DNA of 64,000 nt from Adiantum capillus-veneris (GCA_014529385.2 CM043965.1:65131190-65195189), one strand, 5' to 3'; shown: positions 10,904-22,863, numbered from the stretch's first letter. A program made the numbers and translations. The notes: generated from the letters alone by a model not told the origin.

Positions 10904-12650
10904 ACAGATCTCACCAAGGCTATTCAAGAGAGTCTTAGAGACAATAGTGCTCTGCAAAACAATCATATGTATCCAAGAAGGGAGCAACAATGGTGCTCAG
11001 TATGCTATGGACCGCATAGTACCAGTGAATGCCCTACTTTTAGAGTAAAATTCAATGGGAATTGAAATGCATGTGGAAGGTATGGTCATCAAGCTAAGGA
11101 TTGCATAGTATTTAAGCGCGCGATGGCCAATAGACCAACCTTAGCATGGACAGACACACCTCAAGTGCCTGCATTGATGCCGGCCCCACCTCTTGAACAA
11201 ACAGCACAACACATGGTCCCTAGGGCCCAAAATGTTGTTCAAACAACACCCTTACCGCCTCCAGTGCTAGGACCGCAACCACCACATCCGGGAACCACTT
11301 CTGTGAATCAAGTGGGTTGTGAGTCATCTATTTCTTGTTTGGAAGGCTGTGAGGAAGATATAGATCCTAATATTGCCTATGGGATGGATGTGCTTGAATA
11401 AAGTCCACAATACTACATGGAGGACTATTGGGGCCAAGTCAAACCTGTATATCAAGTAGCTGCTCTTGCAGCAAGAGGCCAGAATATCAATTACACTGCT
11501 AAGAGACCACCTCTTCAATGCTATGAGTGTGGAGGCCCACATCGTGTAGCCGAGTGTCCTATTAGGCTACAAAAAAACGCCACACTAATGCAAACCAATC
11601 AAGTGAGCACGTCTACAATGCCAATACTCATGTGTAATAGATGTGGCATAGATCATTTGATTGCCCAATGTCCAAATAATCCAAATGCACCGAAGATCAC
11701 ACCATTAAACTTGATTGAAGTTACTGAGGAGCTATCACAAAGTACACCTGTGGTACCAGTAAACGTACTCACACGATCGATGCTCCAAAAACAAAATTAT
11801 ATTCTTGAGGAAAGAGACACAGCATCAATTGCCCAATCTCAGAAAAAGAAGAAAACACGAAGGAAGAGATCGGAAAAAGCAGCGAAGTCAGACCCCAGTT
11901 CAAAGACCAACATAGGGACTAGTGATGACCCCGTATATATGAACGACGCTGAAGAAGATTTTGATTCAGGTGAAACCATGGAGACCAAAACGACCACTAA
12001 GATAGAAACCAACAAGGAAGATCTTCATGAGCCACAATGGCAGGGATCCAAGAAGAAGATAGGAACTTATCCAAACCCTACAGAGGAGATTGAGCGAGTC
12101 AAGCAATTAAGAAGTTTGGTAGAAGATACCCAAAGGGATCTAGAACCAGCACCTAGGCAGATCCAGATTACAGACACCGTGTTCCCTACGCAACATCAAC
12201 CTCACCAAGACCATAGACCCTTAGCCATACCTAGTTTCATCCAAGAAGAAAGTGACTTAAAGTCATGGGAAAGTGGACGTACTCACTTCTTGATGGAAAG
12301 AATGTTTACAGAGGGACTACTTGATCCTATCGAAGAAATGGAGATCCCATCTTACCCACGTCAAGGGACTGAAGTCAAAAAGGTGCCGTTAAACATTTCC
12401 AAATTGATGGATTTCATGTCTTCAGAAGTTAGAACCATCATCATGTCCAAACTATATAAAGACCCTGAGCTAATCTCAGCTCTTCGAGCCTTCCTCAATG
12501 GAGAACTAAAGTTTGGGCTACCACAATTTGCACAGATGGATGGAGCTGGGGAGATGCCAACAGAGGAGGAACACTTAGATCCACAACCCAACCTAGATGA
12601 GAACCTTGTTATAGAAATACATGTTAACAAGTTGGGGACAATACTTTGAG
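10904..12650 (+). pseudogene. element Y gag, 3' half
   Basis: Begins in mid-gag (DLTKAIQES) exactly where the minus-strand Y gag stops at 34606, because X was inserted there. Zinc knuckles in order: CSVCYGPHSTSEC; a second whose first Cys codon is now a stop (NACGRYGHQAKDC, near 11065); CYECGGPHRVAEC; CNRCGIDHLIAQC. Apart from the second, they have C-x2-C-x3-H-x4-C spacing. After the stop near 11400, the longest open piece is 11417-12649 (410 codons), with a Lys-rich linker and a conserved region (DFMSSEVRTIIMSKLY). Frame is lost near 12640, where the protease frame starts. Nucleocapsid/structural protein of a non-functional copy. Confidence 0.85.
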
Positions 12651-13373
12651 GGTGATGAATCCAATGCGACCATATCAATCACTACTAAGGGATTAACTGT
12701 GAAGGGAATCCTTGATGGTGGTGCTGGGGTTAGCATTGTGACTAAAAATTGCTGGGAAACTATGGGAAGACCTCACCTTGAGACCACAACCATAGTAGTG
12801 AAGATAGCCAATGGGTCTATTGTTAAACCTATTGGGATGCTAGAAGATCTCAAGATCAAGGTCTTTGGACATAAAATAAGAATTACCTTCATTGTTATGG
12901 ATTTCTCCAAACACACTATGGCATCGGAGATGATCTTAGGATGTCCTTTCATGAGGGAAGCAAAAATGGTGCATGACAGGTCTAAGAACCATGTCTACCT
13001 ACAGTTCCAAGATTCTGTCATTCGAGTGGATCTTGTGACGGGTCGAGCACGTCCTCTAGGAAACAGGTTTATAATTGATCATAGATCTGACACCACAGTT
13101 CACGCGGCCCCATTGCAGTATTGTTACACGTGTAAAGCGGACACTGATGTTGGGGAAGATTCTCCTTATATGGATGTACTACCTAGGATGAGTGAGTCGG
13201 ACAATGTGGATTGGGTCCACCTAGCAGCAACCATAGACACTTGGGGAAACAGGGGGACGACCTGGGTAATACATAAGGGGGATGAAATGCCCGTAGCCTT
13301 AAATATGCTACAAGCAATGCATATAGCTTCTGACAAGACTCGTCCTAATATAACAAAAAAAACATACAAGTGA
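12621..13373 (+). pseudogene. element Y aspartic protease-like domain
   Basis: 250 codons. The retropepsin-like core runs from KGILDGGAGVS (near 12703) to MILGCPFMREAKMV (near 12930). The usual D-[ST]-G reads D-G-G here and in X, so the substitution is a lineage feature, not a single mutation. The end (ESDNVDWVHLAATIDTWGNRGTTWV) matches X at 28620-28680. The sequence then jumps from LQAMHIAS to TRPNITKKTYK, skipping the whole RT, RNase H, integrase and second-protease region that X carries. Confidence 0.8.
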
Positions 13374-13970
13374 GTCCCTAAAGCTTCTTTAGCGACCATA
13401 GCTAGTGCTAAAAAACACAAGCCTTGTAAGAAACGTACCACTCACTCCAAGAAATGTAAGGAAACATGGCGATGGATTCCTAAAAAACTATTGGAAGCCC
13501 AAGGATACTATCAAGGAAATGATCAAATCTGGGTGCCAAAATGTAGATTGTGTTCTTACCAGTCACCTGACCCATGTGCGCCCAATCCTGTAGCTTCAAA
13601 ACGAATTGACGATCACGGAAAGAAAAAAATCACAGAATGCTACACACCCACTCCAGAGCTAGTTTGGGTGCCAAAGAAAGAACGATTTGTTCCACCTAGC
13701 TCAGGAAGGGGGGAGTCCCATGAAGCTTCTAGCTCCTCATGTAATGCATCCATAGAGGTAAAATCTTCTCCACAACCTCCACCTACAATAGTGGACCTCC
13801 ATAAAGTTACAAAGGAGTCCACACCTCCCAGTGTTCAAGAATCACCCGATGAACCACTTCAAGTTCAATCTTGGCAGAGTACCTTACCACCCTTGCAACT
13901 CGATGAGGCACCTAGGGTAAGAGAAAACTACTGGCAAAAATACCCACCTATTACCGACTGGAACAATTAG
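13371..13970 (+). pseudogene. element Y post-integrase tail with WVPK motifs
   Basis: After a TGA at 13371 replaces the Trp of KWVPK, the frame continues through RWIPKKLLEAQGYYQGN, QIWVPK and, in the overlapping open piece 13491-13970, a further VWVPKKERF and a Pro/Ser-rich end. The same motif block occurs in X at 25200-25390 and, more diverged, in Z at 55885-56420. Function unknown. A purine tract AAGGAAGGGGGGAAG follows at 14013-14027. Confidence 0.65.
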
Positions 13971-14255
13971 TTTCAAAGGGTGGCAAGCACATTTCAAACG
14001 ATATGATCTACCCAAGGAAGGGGGGAAGTCTTCATTCACGTCAGCCTATTGAATTATTTCCCTCTTACCCTTGTTTCCATGACCTCTCAATCACCAATCT
14101 TAGGGAATGTATATATATAGCTTTATACTCACAAAAATAGATAAAAAAGTAAAACAACAAGAGCCATAGCACAAAATCGTAAAAACACATTATGCACAAG
14201 AACACGTCCCTTGTAATATTTTCACTCTAACCATCATCTATTTGCGTGTACAGAT

Positions 14256-14678
14256 ATGGCTAGTGCGCTAGAGTCATCCACTCCTGCCTTGGGTGAGAGG
14301 TACCCTCGTTACTTTTCACAAATGTTCCACGTGGTCTTTCCGATGCTTGCATGTGAATGGGATTTGGTAGGTACGCTAGCATGTGAGAGGAATTTCGAGG
14401 AGTTAGAATGCCTGATACGTCTCTAGACCACACCTGACCCATACTTAGTAGAGAGCGTTTCTCCCATTGCACAAGCCTACCCTTTTGACCAAGATGACTA
14501 TAGGCATCTAGTGACCTTCTTAGTAAACATGGGTACCTATGATGAAAAAGAAGATTTACATGACTACACGGATGGCACATATGGTCTCATGTATGATGAC
14601 TTTGTTTATCTCGACGACGAGGATAGGGGTTTAGCATTAGGGTTTCCCCCCAATCTCTACAATATCCTATTCCCTTGA
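14256..14678 (+). pseudogene. extra 3' ORF of element Y (envelope position)
   Basis: A 141-codon frame from ATG (14256) to TGA (14676-14678), broken only by one TAG at 14424-14426. It starts MASALESSTPALGERYPRYF and ends with an acidic Asp/Tyr-rich part (YDDFVYLDDEDRG). It lies between the post-integrase tail and the 3' LTR, the place where Athila/Tat-type elements carry extra ORFs. I see no signal peptide or membrane segment and recognise no family. The single in-frame stop over 423 bases argues for former coding. Confidence 0.5.
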
Positions 14679-16039
14679 CTCTCTAGGGGGAGTGCAAATA
14701 ATTAGGTTAGGGTTCCTTATGTTTTTTGTTGTGTTCAAAAAGTGTTGGTACCTTTTCCCACTGATGTGCCTCCTAGAGGTATTCTTTGTGTTTCCTAGTG
14801 TGTACATGAGGGTGTTGCTGTTGTTAGGATTTGGACCTTCATGGAATCTTTATCTCGACTCACTCTTCAAACCAAGTGCAATTATCAACGCAAACAGGTG
14901 TTTCTTGTCCATTAGCATTGCCCCTTATTTTTTTGTATCCATGTTTGTCTGCTCTGATTGTGATTGGTAGCATGATATTCAGCGCATTTTCTTAGTACCA
15001 AACATTAAATTCAATGTAATTTTTTGTCATAATCACTTGTCTAGATTTAAAAATCAAGCCGTCCGACTAAGCTAGTTTGGCCAAGTTAGGTGTTACAGAT
15101 CTTCTCTTAATACCATGGGGAATGCCTTCCTAATAATCAATGGTTACTTAGGTTCTTAATATGATTTAGGTAGCATTGTGTGAAATGTACTAGGGCTTTC
15201 TAGTGGGGTTAGTCCCTGTTGACCTTTAGCTTAAGTATTATAAAGGGAGTTTACTAGTGTGATGAGCCTTGGGAGGTGTAACAGTGTCATATGACCCCCC
15301 AAAGTTATAAAATTAAAATGCTGAAAACGAACAAACAAAAACTCAAAGTGCCACAACGTAAAATCTTAAATTGAAAGAGAAATCTCAGCTTGATTTGGTA
15401 CTTCACTCACATGTATCGCCTATGGTACTAGAGCCCTAGAGGTTCCCAGTGTGGGCGCTATTCCTTGAAAAGCAAAAAACCCAAGGCATACAAAATAAGC
15501 ACACACATCAAAATTGAATCACTGTGAAAAGACTTTGGGGGCTCAAAGAAAAGGTAATCAGTCAGGCGATGATTTCATGAGAAATTCCTTTTATTGTAGC
15601 TTCACTACAAGGTCTTCTAGGTGTAGTCTCTAGTCAGCCCTCGAACGTGAAATACTTGGCTCTTGCAATTAAACAACTTAATTGACCAGAGAAAATTAAG
15701 AAGCTTACCCATGGTATTAATAGTCAATCTTTAGTGCCTTTCGACCGTTAAATTAGTGACCCCAGACTTGTTTAGTTTTTGACCTTCATAACTGTTTATG
15801 CGTTGGATTATATTGCAATTTAATGTTTATAGCTGACAAATGGTTTAAATTTTTGTTACCAATCAATTTGTCTGCCTACAACTGCATATGCTTTCTAATT
15901 CTATATGAGAATGCAATTACTGTGCCAATGTTGTTTGATTTGTAGTGACTGAAGAAGGCTAAGGACATTCATCTCAAATGCTCTTCCACCTTGACAGCAA
16001 GCTTCAACTCAATAGTTTCCGAGGACAGAATCTACATCA
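14679..16039 (+). other. element Y 3' non-coding region
   Basis: About 1.3 kb without recognisable coding sequence, between the extra ORF and the polypurine tract. Short frames such as 14692-14970 (hydrophobic, Phe/Leu/Cys-rich) have no support. Confidence 0.5.
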
Positions 16040-16051
16040 GGAAGGGGGGCA
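16040..16051 (+). other. polypurine tract of Y
   Basis: GGAAGGGGGGCA directly before the LTR start TGATAACC, identical to the tract of X at 10306-10317. It would prime plus-strand synthesis. Confidence 0.85.
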
Positions 16052-16605
16052 TGATAACCGTCACGGCTCACGGACACCATATCACCTACGACGGATGTTG
16101 TATTATTTCCTTGTAGAGTCAAGTATCGGGCTTGTCGGTCCAATAGAAAAAGGGTAAGAGTGATCGCCGATGAGAGGCACACTCTAACTGGAACATTCAA
16201 ATGATTAGTTGGCTAAGCATGGGCGCCCAAGTGTGAATGGGGTGAGCTCATATAAAAGTCAACTAAACCTAAAATTCACTTATTCTCTCATTTGTGCAAT
16301 TGAAGAGTGCTCTTGCTCCATCTCCATCTTCTTCTTCTTCATCTCCTTGTGTGTGTGTGTATATGTGAGAGAGTGAGAGAGGGAGAGAGAGGGAGTGTGT
16401 GTGCGATCGAGAATTATGAAGGCACGACGGCGCTGAGGCGGTTGAGCGCGGCGTAGCGCGTCTCCCTCTTCTTCGCGGTGAGGAATCCTCGACGAAGCAA
16501 GCGTAGAGCGGTGAGTGACACACCATCGTCATCTTTGAGCTTACTAGTTTAGGCTTGTTGTGTGCTTGGAGCCATTTGTATTGACACGTGCGACATACAC
16601 TCACA
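16052..16605 (+). mobile_element. 3' LTR of element Y
   Basis: 554 bp, TGATAACC...ACTCACA. It shares with the minus-strand LTR at 37551-38151 the diagnostic stretch CATCGTCATCTTTGAG that the X LTRs lack, and has a small deletion near its end. The right flank CTGTT (16606-16610) equals the minus-strand flank of the 37551-38151 LTR (plus AACAG, 38152-38156). Both LTRs therefore belong to one insertion although they now lie in opposite orientation. Confidence 0.9.
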
Positions 16606-17533
16606 CTGTTGACCTTTGGCTATGAATGCTATGATGAGCTCGTATCCATCCCTTTCTCCTCCTCCCTCTATGCCACTCTTTGCACCTCTGATGCCTATAG
16701 TTTCCTGCTTACCATTTGATACCATAACTCTCCCCCCCCCACCCCCCCTTTTTTTCCCCTCCACCACAGTGAAATGGATGTATCTTCTTCTAATACCAAC
16801 ATGCCCCATCTCTAGGTGCTACAAACTATGGATGTTCTCAAGATTTCATTCCTATGCTGAACCAAGGGTTTGCCCTACCCTGACCCTCTGAAGCCGCTGA
16901 TTTGTTGGCCCTGAAACTGATGATCTGTTGGATCTTAGTCTACTACAATCTCACAAAACAAGGCCTTGGTGCTACTGCCCCACCTAGTGATGAGGGATGT
17001 TTTCTCTGTCACTTAGACTTGCAATGCTTTAAAGGTAATATGTGTTGTAGTCGCACATTCCTTGTCGGCAAAAACCTTCCTTCTCCTAGCCTTGCATTAC
17101 GTAGTGGTGTTTGTCTGGAAGAGAGTTCAGGGCCGTGGTGATACCACCTACTAATCCGTGCATCTTGGATATCATGAATCAACCTGCCTCGTCTCAAGTA
17201 CTCTTTTTTTGTGGCTTTGAATCTATTTAATTCTACCTCTGGTTGGTATTTACTAGCAATGGTCTTTTATAACTACTTTTTATGATTGAGTGATTAATTA
17301 ACATAAACAACCTGTTGGGTAGGTGCCTAGCCACTTGTTGATTGTTACTCGCTCAATACACTAAGCAAAATTATAAATTATTGACTTATTTTCTTAAAAA
17401 TGGGGTGGCATGATGGATCTCTTATTTTCATCTTTCAAATGAGTGGAGTGACTCTGTAGAGAAGTTCCAATTTGCACAAGGCTTGTCACTTCACTGTTTG
17501 AATCTATCTCTATGTGATATTTATTTGGAAAAT
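16606..17533. other. flank of Y; no gene seen
   Basis: Starts with the CTGTT target duplication. It holds a C-rich/T-rich patch at 16729-16765 and otherwise unassigned sequence. Confidence 0.5.
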
Positions 17534-19091
17534 TATCATAAAATCTAATATCTAACCAACCCAATGATTTTCTCATATTAAATTGATCATTTAATGTGGG
17601 AGAATAAACGGGAACAAGGGCTAGGATATAGACATGTGCTTATAGATCTATCTCAACACGGGGCCCAAATGAGAGATGGTTTGTCAAAGAGCAAGGTTAA
17701 CCAATGGAGCTTAAATACCTTAGGGTTAGCTTCATTGAAGACCTCCAAAGGTTAGTGTTAAAAGTCCTTTGACCTTAGGTAAGCTAGGGATGTGCTTGAG
17801 GTGGGAACCCGGCCCAAGCTTGAGGTGCTTGTCGTGCCTGATGACTGAGATACTTGAGATGCTTGAAGTGATTGATGATTGAGATGCTTGAGGTTATTGT
17901 CATGCTTGAGATGCTAGGGTTGTTTTTGAGATAGGAACCCAGCCCAAGCTTGAGGGGCTTAAGGGTTGAGCTTGTGGTGAGAACTAGGCCCAAAATTGAG
18001 GGGCTTGAGGTGTCAAAAAAGTCAACACATATCCCTACAAGGAGGGGGCGAACCATGCAAGTAGGGGGGTGGTTGCTTGATCACTCTCTCTCCCAAAGGG
18101 CACCCCTTTCTCAAGAGACAAGTAGGACACATGTCAAGGTCCTAGCTAGGTTACCCTCAAGGAGTGTCCAAAGCCTATTGGTTGGCCTCCCAAGGGGTCC
18201 AATGATAATTTAGTAGATTTAATTAATTATTTTTTCATTTATCAAGTCCTCTCTCTCAAAGGGGAAAGGGGGACACTTGTCCCAAGCCTACCCTTGTTGC
18301 TTGGTATGCTTCTTGTAGGTGATTGGCTAGGCCTGTGAGGGTCCAATGAGCTTCAAGCATGAGCTACAAGGGGGGTTCAACCAAAGCAAGAAGGGGGCTA
18401 GCTTGGGGGATATACTCTCCCACACACACTCACACACACTCTCGTTGTGTGAAGTGCAAATTGCAAGAGCTCCATCTTATTCTCCAAGCTAGTAGAGAAG
18501 TTGAGAGCCTACACCAACACTCTTGGCTATGGAATGCAAATCCAACCAAGAGCCAGGCTTCAATGCTTAAGCTTGTCATCTTCTCCATCTTCATTACTAT
18601 GCTATTATGTATGCTAGCAAGAAGAGTGATGATAAGTGAGGAACTACTTCTTTTCTTATGGAATGATTCTTCTTCCTCTTCCCTACCCTCATTCCCCGCT
18701 AGCTCTCTCCACCTTCGAAAGTGTTTGAGGCCTTGGGAGACTGAGGCTTGGGATAGTTAATGTTTTTTTTGCAAAGTTGATGTTATGCTCGTGATGCATG
18801 AAGTTTTCCATCTTCATTGCATCACCTAGGTCACAAGGAACACAAAGGTTGTATTGTACCAAGTCTCTCTAGATGGGAGAAACTATAATACAAATGCCTA
18901 AGTGTTGTCATGTTCTCTAAACCCTTTCTCTTGTAAAAGTATTGTTCATGCCAAGTTAACTAAGTACTATGTTTATGTTGCTACCATCTATTAAGTTCAC
19001 CCTCTATGTTCTCAAAGTAATATCACAAAAATGCTTTCCCTAATTTTCCTAATTCCGCTACTCTCAAAGTTCATAGGCCATTTCTATTACA
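17534..19091 (+). repeat. 5' LTR of R1
   Basis: About 1.56 kb, starting TATCATAAAATC (TGTCATAAAA in the sister copies at 46215 and 53258) and ending CTATTACA just before the primer site. It contains a degenerate minisatellite of GCTTGAGGTG-type units at about 17790-18010 and a CA-rich patch at 18419-18442. Open frames inside have no support. Confidence 0.75.
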
Positions 19092-19092
19092 T

Positions 19093-19104
19093 TGGTATCA
19101 GAGC
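19093..19104 (+). other. primer-binding site of R1 (tRNA-iMet)
   Basis: TGGTATCAGAGC, the complement of the 3' end of plant initiator tRNA-Met, one base after the LTR end. Confidence 0.9.
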
Positions 19105-19463
19105 ATTTGGTTTCTCTTTTCTTTCTTAAGAAGAGAGGTCCTTAATTAGCCTCTTAATGATTTATTTTGATCATTATATTAGGGTAAGTGGGACTGGGAT
19201 CTATTATCGATTTCGTTGAGCCCAATATGTGGGATGTGGTGCACACCTCGGGAGCTTTGGTCTTAATAATGAAGTCTTTTTAGACTTGCCTATAGCTTTA
19301 TCATTATTGAGCCATAAGAAGTCTGAAAGGAGCTATCCCTTGGCAACTCTCCATTATTAGACCCACTCGCTTACTCTCTATAATAAACCAATTCGAGCCG
19401 TGGGTGTAGATACTTAAGTGTTGATTTTCAAAGTCTAAGAGGGGTAGCAACTAAGGTTTTGAA

Positions 19464-20930
19464 TTGCCAAAGAGTACACTAAGTAAGCACACAAATTTTG
19501 TTAACATGGATGAAAATAACCAAGAGAGTAGAATGGACATTGATAACTTTGATTTTGCACATGAAGGTGCTAATGATGATGCCCCCATGTTTTCAATTAT
19601 CTTGTTACTAGGTTGCAACAAACTATGGGCAACCCTGCTTTGCAAGCCAAAGTTACTCAACAACTTTGCGCTTATGGGATTTCCTTTCCTCTCCAAGAGG
19701 AGAGAGAGCTTAGCAAGCCTCTTGAAGAAACCCCCAAAAGAAGACTCTCTCCCATACGAGAGGAGGAATCCAAAGAGCAAGAAAGTAAGGAATCTTTAAG
19801 TTCCTCTGAAGATGTGGCTCCATGAAGACGACAGTCTAGACGATAGTCAACTCCTCCCAAGAGGAAAATGGCCAGCCCACAGTCCCTCTCCTTGTCACTC
19901 CAAAAGGCAAGAGAGGAAACAAAGGAAGAAAAGACAAGAAAGAGGTCATCCTCTTCTCCTTCTTCTTCAACTTCCTCCTCTTCCGACGAAAGGTGTGGCT
20001 ATTCTCCTAGAGAATACAAGAGGGAAGGACATCGCAAATCTTATCCTGCATGGCGAAGGTCACAAAATCTCAAGAATTTCAAAGAGGGAGGAAAGAGTAT
20101 CTCTTTTCTCACCTATGATGGCACCTTTGGTGCTATTGACAAAGTATTGGCCTTCATCCAGTAATCTGATGTGGCCTTTGGAGACGAGGGCTTCACGGAG
20201 TCCTCCAAGCTACACCATGTAGCTATGCACTTCCAGAAATGAGCTCGTCAATAATAGGCTAGCCTTCGAAGCCCCAAAGACATGAAAAACTCTACAAGTT
20301 TCCATCATGAAGCAATTCCTTGCAGGCGATGCAAAGAACAAAGTGCTTACCGAATGGTGCAGTTTGAAGCTTCTCTCTCATGAGTCTATCCACAAATATG
20401 TAGACAAGTTTTGGGATTTACATCTCAAGGCTACTGTCTTCCAAAAGATAGACTTTGTCGAGAAAAAGCAACAATTTTGTGCACAATTACCTAAAGAGAT
20501 GGCCGAGTACGTCAACTCCCAATGGTCTGGTTCTATCACTGAAGTAATCCACCACACCATGGTTGCTTCACGCATCAATTTCCAACAAGGGGCTAGATAG
20601 AATGTCAAGCCCATGAAAGCAAAGACAAGAATGATGCAAAGGGGAAAACCAATGCCCAAAATTCTTCCCAAGGCAATTCCAACAACAACAACAACAATCG
20701 GCCCAAGGAGAAGGGAGTTTACAAAGGTAAAAACAAACTCTCTTGTGAAGGGCTTGAAGCTTTTGGCAAGGACCATAAATGTTTTAAGTGTGGAGAGCAA
20801 GGACATGGCTATCGTTCTTGCCCCAAGAGAAATGCAAGCAATGAGACTCCTAGAGCTTCCACCATCAAAGCTCCAAAAGAGGATGCTCATTGCAAAGGAT
20901 CACCTCTCTCCTATGCTTGGGGAAATGTAA
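19464..20930 (+). pseudogene. R1 gag
   Basis: Starts in the frame with VNMDENNQESRMDIDNFDF (19464). It continues with frame changes through a Glu/Ser-rich region, a Ser-rich basic stretch (SSSSPSSSTSSSSDE) and the capsid-like core (TYDGTFGAIDKVLAFIQ; FLAGDAKNKVL; MAEYVNSQWSGSI, 20100-20600). A CCHC knuckle (CFKCGEQGHGYRSC, 20780-20821) lies in a third frame. Several stops and shifts show that it is dead. Confidence 0.8.
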
Positions 20931-20939
20931 GGAAGTAAG

Positions 20940-22315
20940 ATGCCTTCATCTTGTTTGACCCTGGCTCTACTCACAACTTCATATCAATAGAGCTGGCCAC
21001 CAATTTGGGCATTCAAGCCTTTGAGATGGGAGATATTGTAACAACTGACACAACTTTCAAGGGACAGCAAGCCTCCGTTACTCCCTTCATTGGGAAGTTG
21101 AGGCTTCATGTCCAAAGCTATGTAGACAAAGAAGACTTTTACATCTATCCTCTCCAACATGAGGATGCTATCCTAGGGGCACCATGGTTCAACCGCATGG
21201 CTACCAACATAAAGTTCCCTAAAAGGAGAATCTACTTTACCTACATGGGAAAGAAAATGTATGTAGATGCTAGTGAGTCTGGTCATACTATACCACTTGT
21301 AAATCCTCCTGTTTTTTATAAATGGAAGAGATCAATTTTTGTGTACATGATTTTTGTCAAAGAGTCCCTAAAAGGTCCTAATGTTTCATCAAATGTAAAT
21401 GGTAGGAACCAAGAAGAGTTAGACTTGTCTAATTTTCTAAAAGGATTCCAAGATGTGTTCATCAATGATATCCATATGGACTTACCTCCAAAATGAGGGG
21501 ATGATGACCATCGAATTGAGCTCCTACCAGAAAGCTCACCGCCCAACAAGCCTCCTTATCGAGTTTCCAAAGCTCAACAAGAGGAGATCGTGAGGCAAGC
21601 ACAAGAACTGGTAGACAAAGGGATGGTGAGGCCTAGCTCCTCTCCATTTTGTTCTCCAGTCCTTTTAGTGCAAAAGAAAGATGGTACATATCGTATGTGT
21701 GTGGACTATCGAGCACTAAACCATATTACTATCAAAAATAGATTTCCTGTACCTCGGGTAGAAGATCTGTTTGATAAGCTACAAGGCTCTACCTACTTTA
21801 GTAGGATTGACCTTAAAAGTGGCTATCATCAAATAAGGATAGTGGATGAAGATATCCTAAGATCGCGTTCCCAACAACGTTTGGTCTTTATGAATATCTA
21901 GTCATGCCTTTTGGCTTGACTAATGCACCAGCCACGTTCAATTGATTAATGGAGAAAAATTTTAGACCCTACCGCAAATTCATTGGAGTGCTCTTTGATG
22001 ATATCATTATGTACTCCAAGTCATTGAAGGAACACAAGCAACATCTCCAAGTGATTTTTCAAGCACTAAGGGAGAAAAAGCTTTTTCTCAATCGAAAGAA
22101 AAGTGAACTTTTTCTTGAAGAGATTCAATACTTAGGTCATGTTATCTCTCAAGATGGCATCCAAATGGATCCATCAAAATAGGAGGTAATAAAAGCATGG
22201 CCTAATCCAAGGAATCTACATGAGCTAAGAAGCTTTATTGGTATGTGTGCATACTATAGACTCCTCATAGCAAAATTCTCTCAAATAGCAGGACCATTAC
22301 ATGACTTAACAACCT
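20940..22315 (+). pseudogene. R1 protease and reverse transcriptase (partial)
   Basis: The protease core ILFDPGSTHNFIS has D-P-G (20957-20965) instead of D-[ST]-G and ends at AILGAPWFNRM. RT follows: QAQELVDKGMVRPSSSPFCS, KKDGTYRMCVDYRALN, FSRIDLKSGYHQIRI (to about 21850), a frameshift, then the catalytic LFDD (21991-22002) and HVISQDGIQMDPSK. The copy stops after RSFIGMCAYYR... near 22310. Stops occur at 21494, 21899 and 22180. Confidence 0.85.
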
Positions 22316-22410
22316 TTTAATAGATGGCTTCAGTTCTAGAGTTTGAGCCTACTTTAGAGATAGATATTGTGGACCCTGGGTAGTGCTAGGTTTATATCTC
22401 TCCTCAACTT

Positions 22411-22473
<63 letters not shown>

Positions 22474-22592
22474 CCTCACTCACACACACACACACACACA
22501 TATAGATTTTTTCCCTTGGCAAACACACCTCAATCAAACATCGTCGTCACCATTGCTTTTGCTCCTTTTTTCTCTCTCTTGATCCCCCCTCA

Positions 22593-22647
<55 letters not shown>

Positions 22648-22800
22648 TTTTTCCTTGGCAAACACACCTCAATCAAACATTATCGTCACCATCCGTTTTT
22701 GCTCCTTTTTTCTCTCTCTTGATCCTCTACTGGCCTTGGCCTCTCTTCCTCTCATAGATTTTTTCCAAGCAAACTTGATTTAATATTCATTACTTTCTTA
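22316..22800. repeat. CT/CA microsatellite with repeated spacer
   Basis: CT 22410-22470, CA 22480-22500, CT about 22596-22644. The spacer TTGGCAAACACACC-TCAATCAAACAT followed by GCTCCTTTTTTCTCTCTCTTGATCC occurs twice (22515-22586 and 22656-22726), with a decayed third copy near 22758. No gene. Confidence 0.9.
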
Positions 22801-22841
22801 TTGATGTGATACCTCAATAGCTTCATACCCTATCACACAAT

Positions 22842-22863
22842 CTATGTGTGTGTGTGTGTGTGT

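Larger units (their letters stand above)
17534..22315 (+). mobile_element. chromovirus R1 (5' LTR, gag, PR, RT; truncated)
   Basis: Ty3 element with an iMet primer site. Order: LTR 17534-19091, PBS, gag, protease, RT. Homology with R2 stops near 22310, inside the region between RT and RNase H, and a microsatellite follows. No RNase H, integrase, chromodomain or 3' LTR remains. Many stops make it inactive. Confidence 0.8.

Noticed and set aside
10318-16605. Reading X 3' LTR plus Y 3' half as one complete element with LTRs 10318-10903 and 16052-16605
   Set aside because: The two LTRs belong to different pairs by diagnostic sites, their flanks do not match each other, the left one has no PBS, and the first coding base is mid-gag.
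18359-18760. 133-codon frame in the R1 LTR
   Set aside because: Inside an LTR; the matching region of the R2 LTR does not keep the frame.
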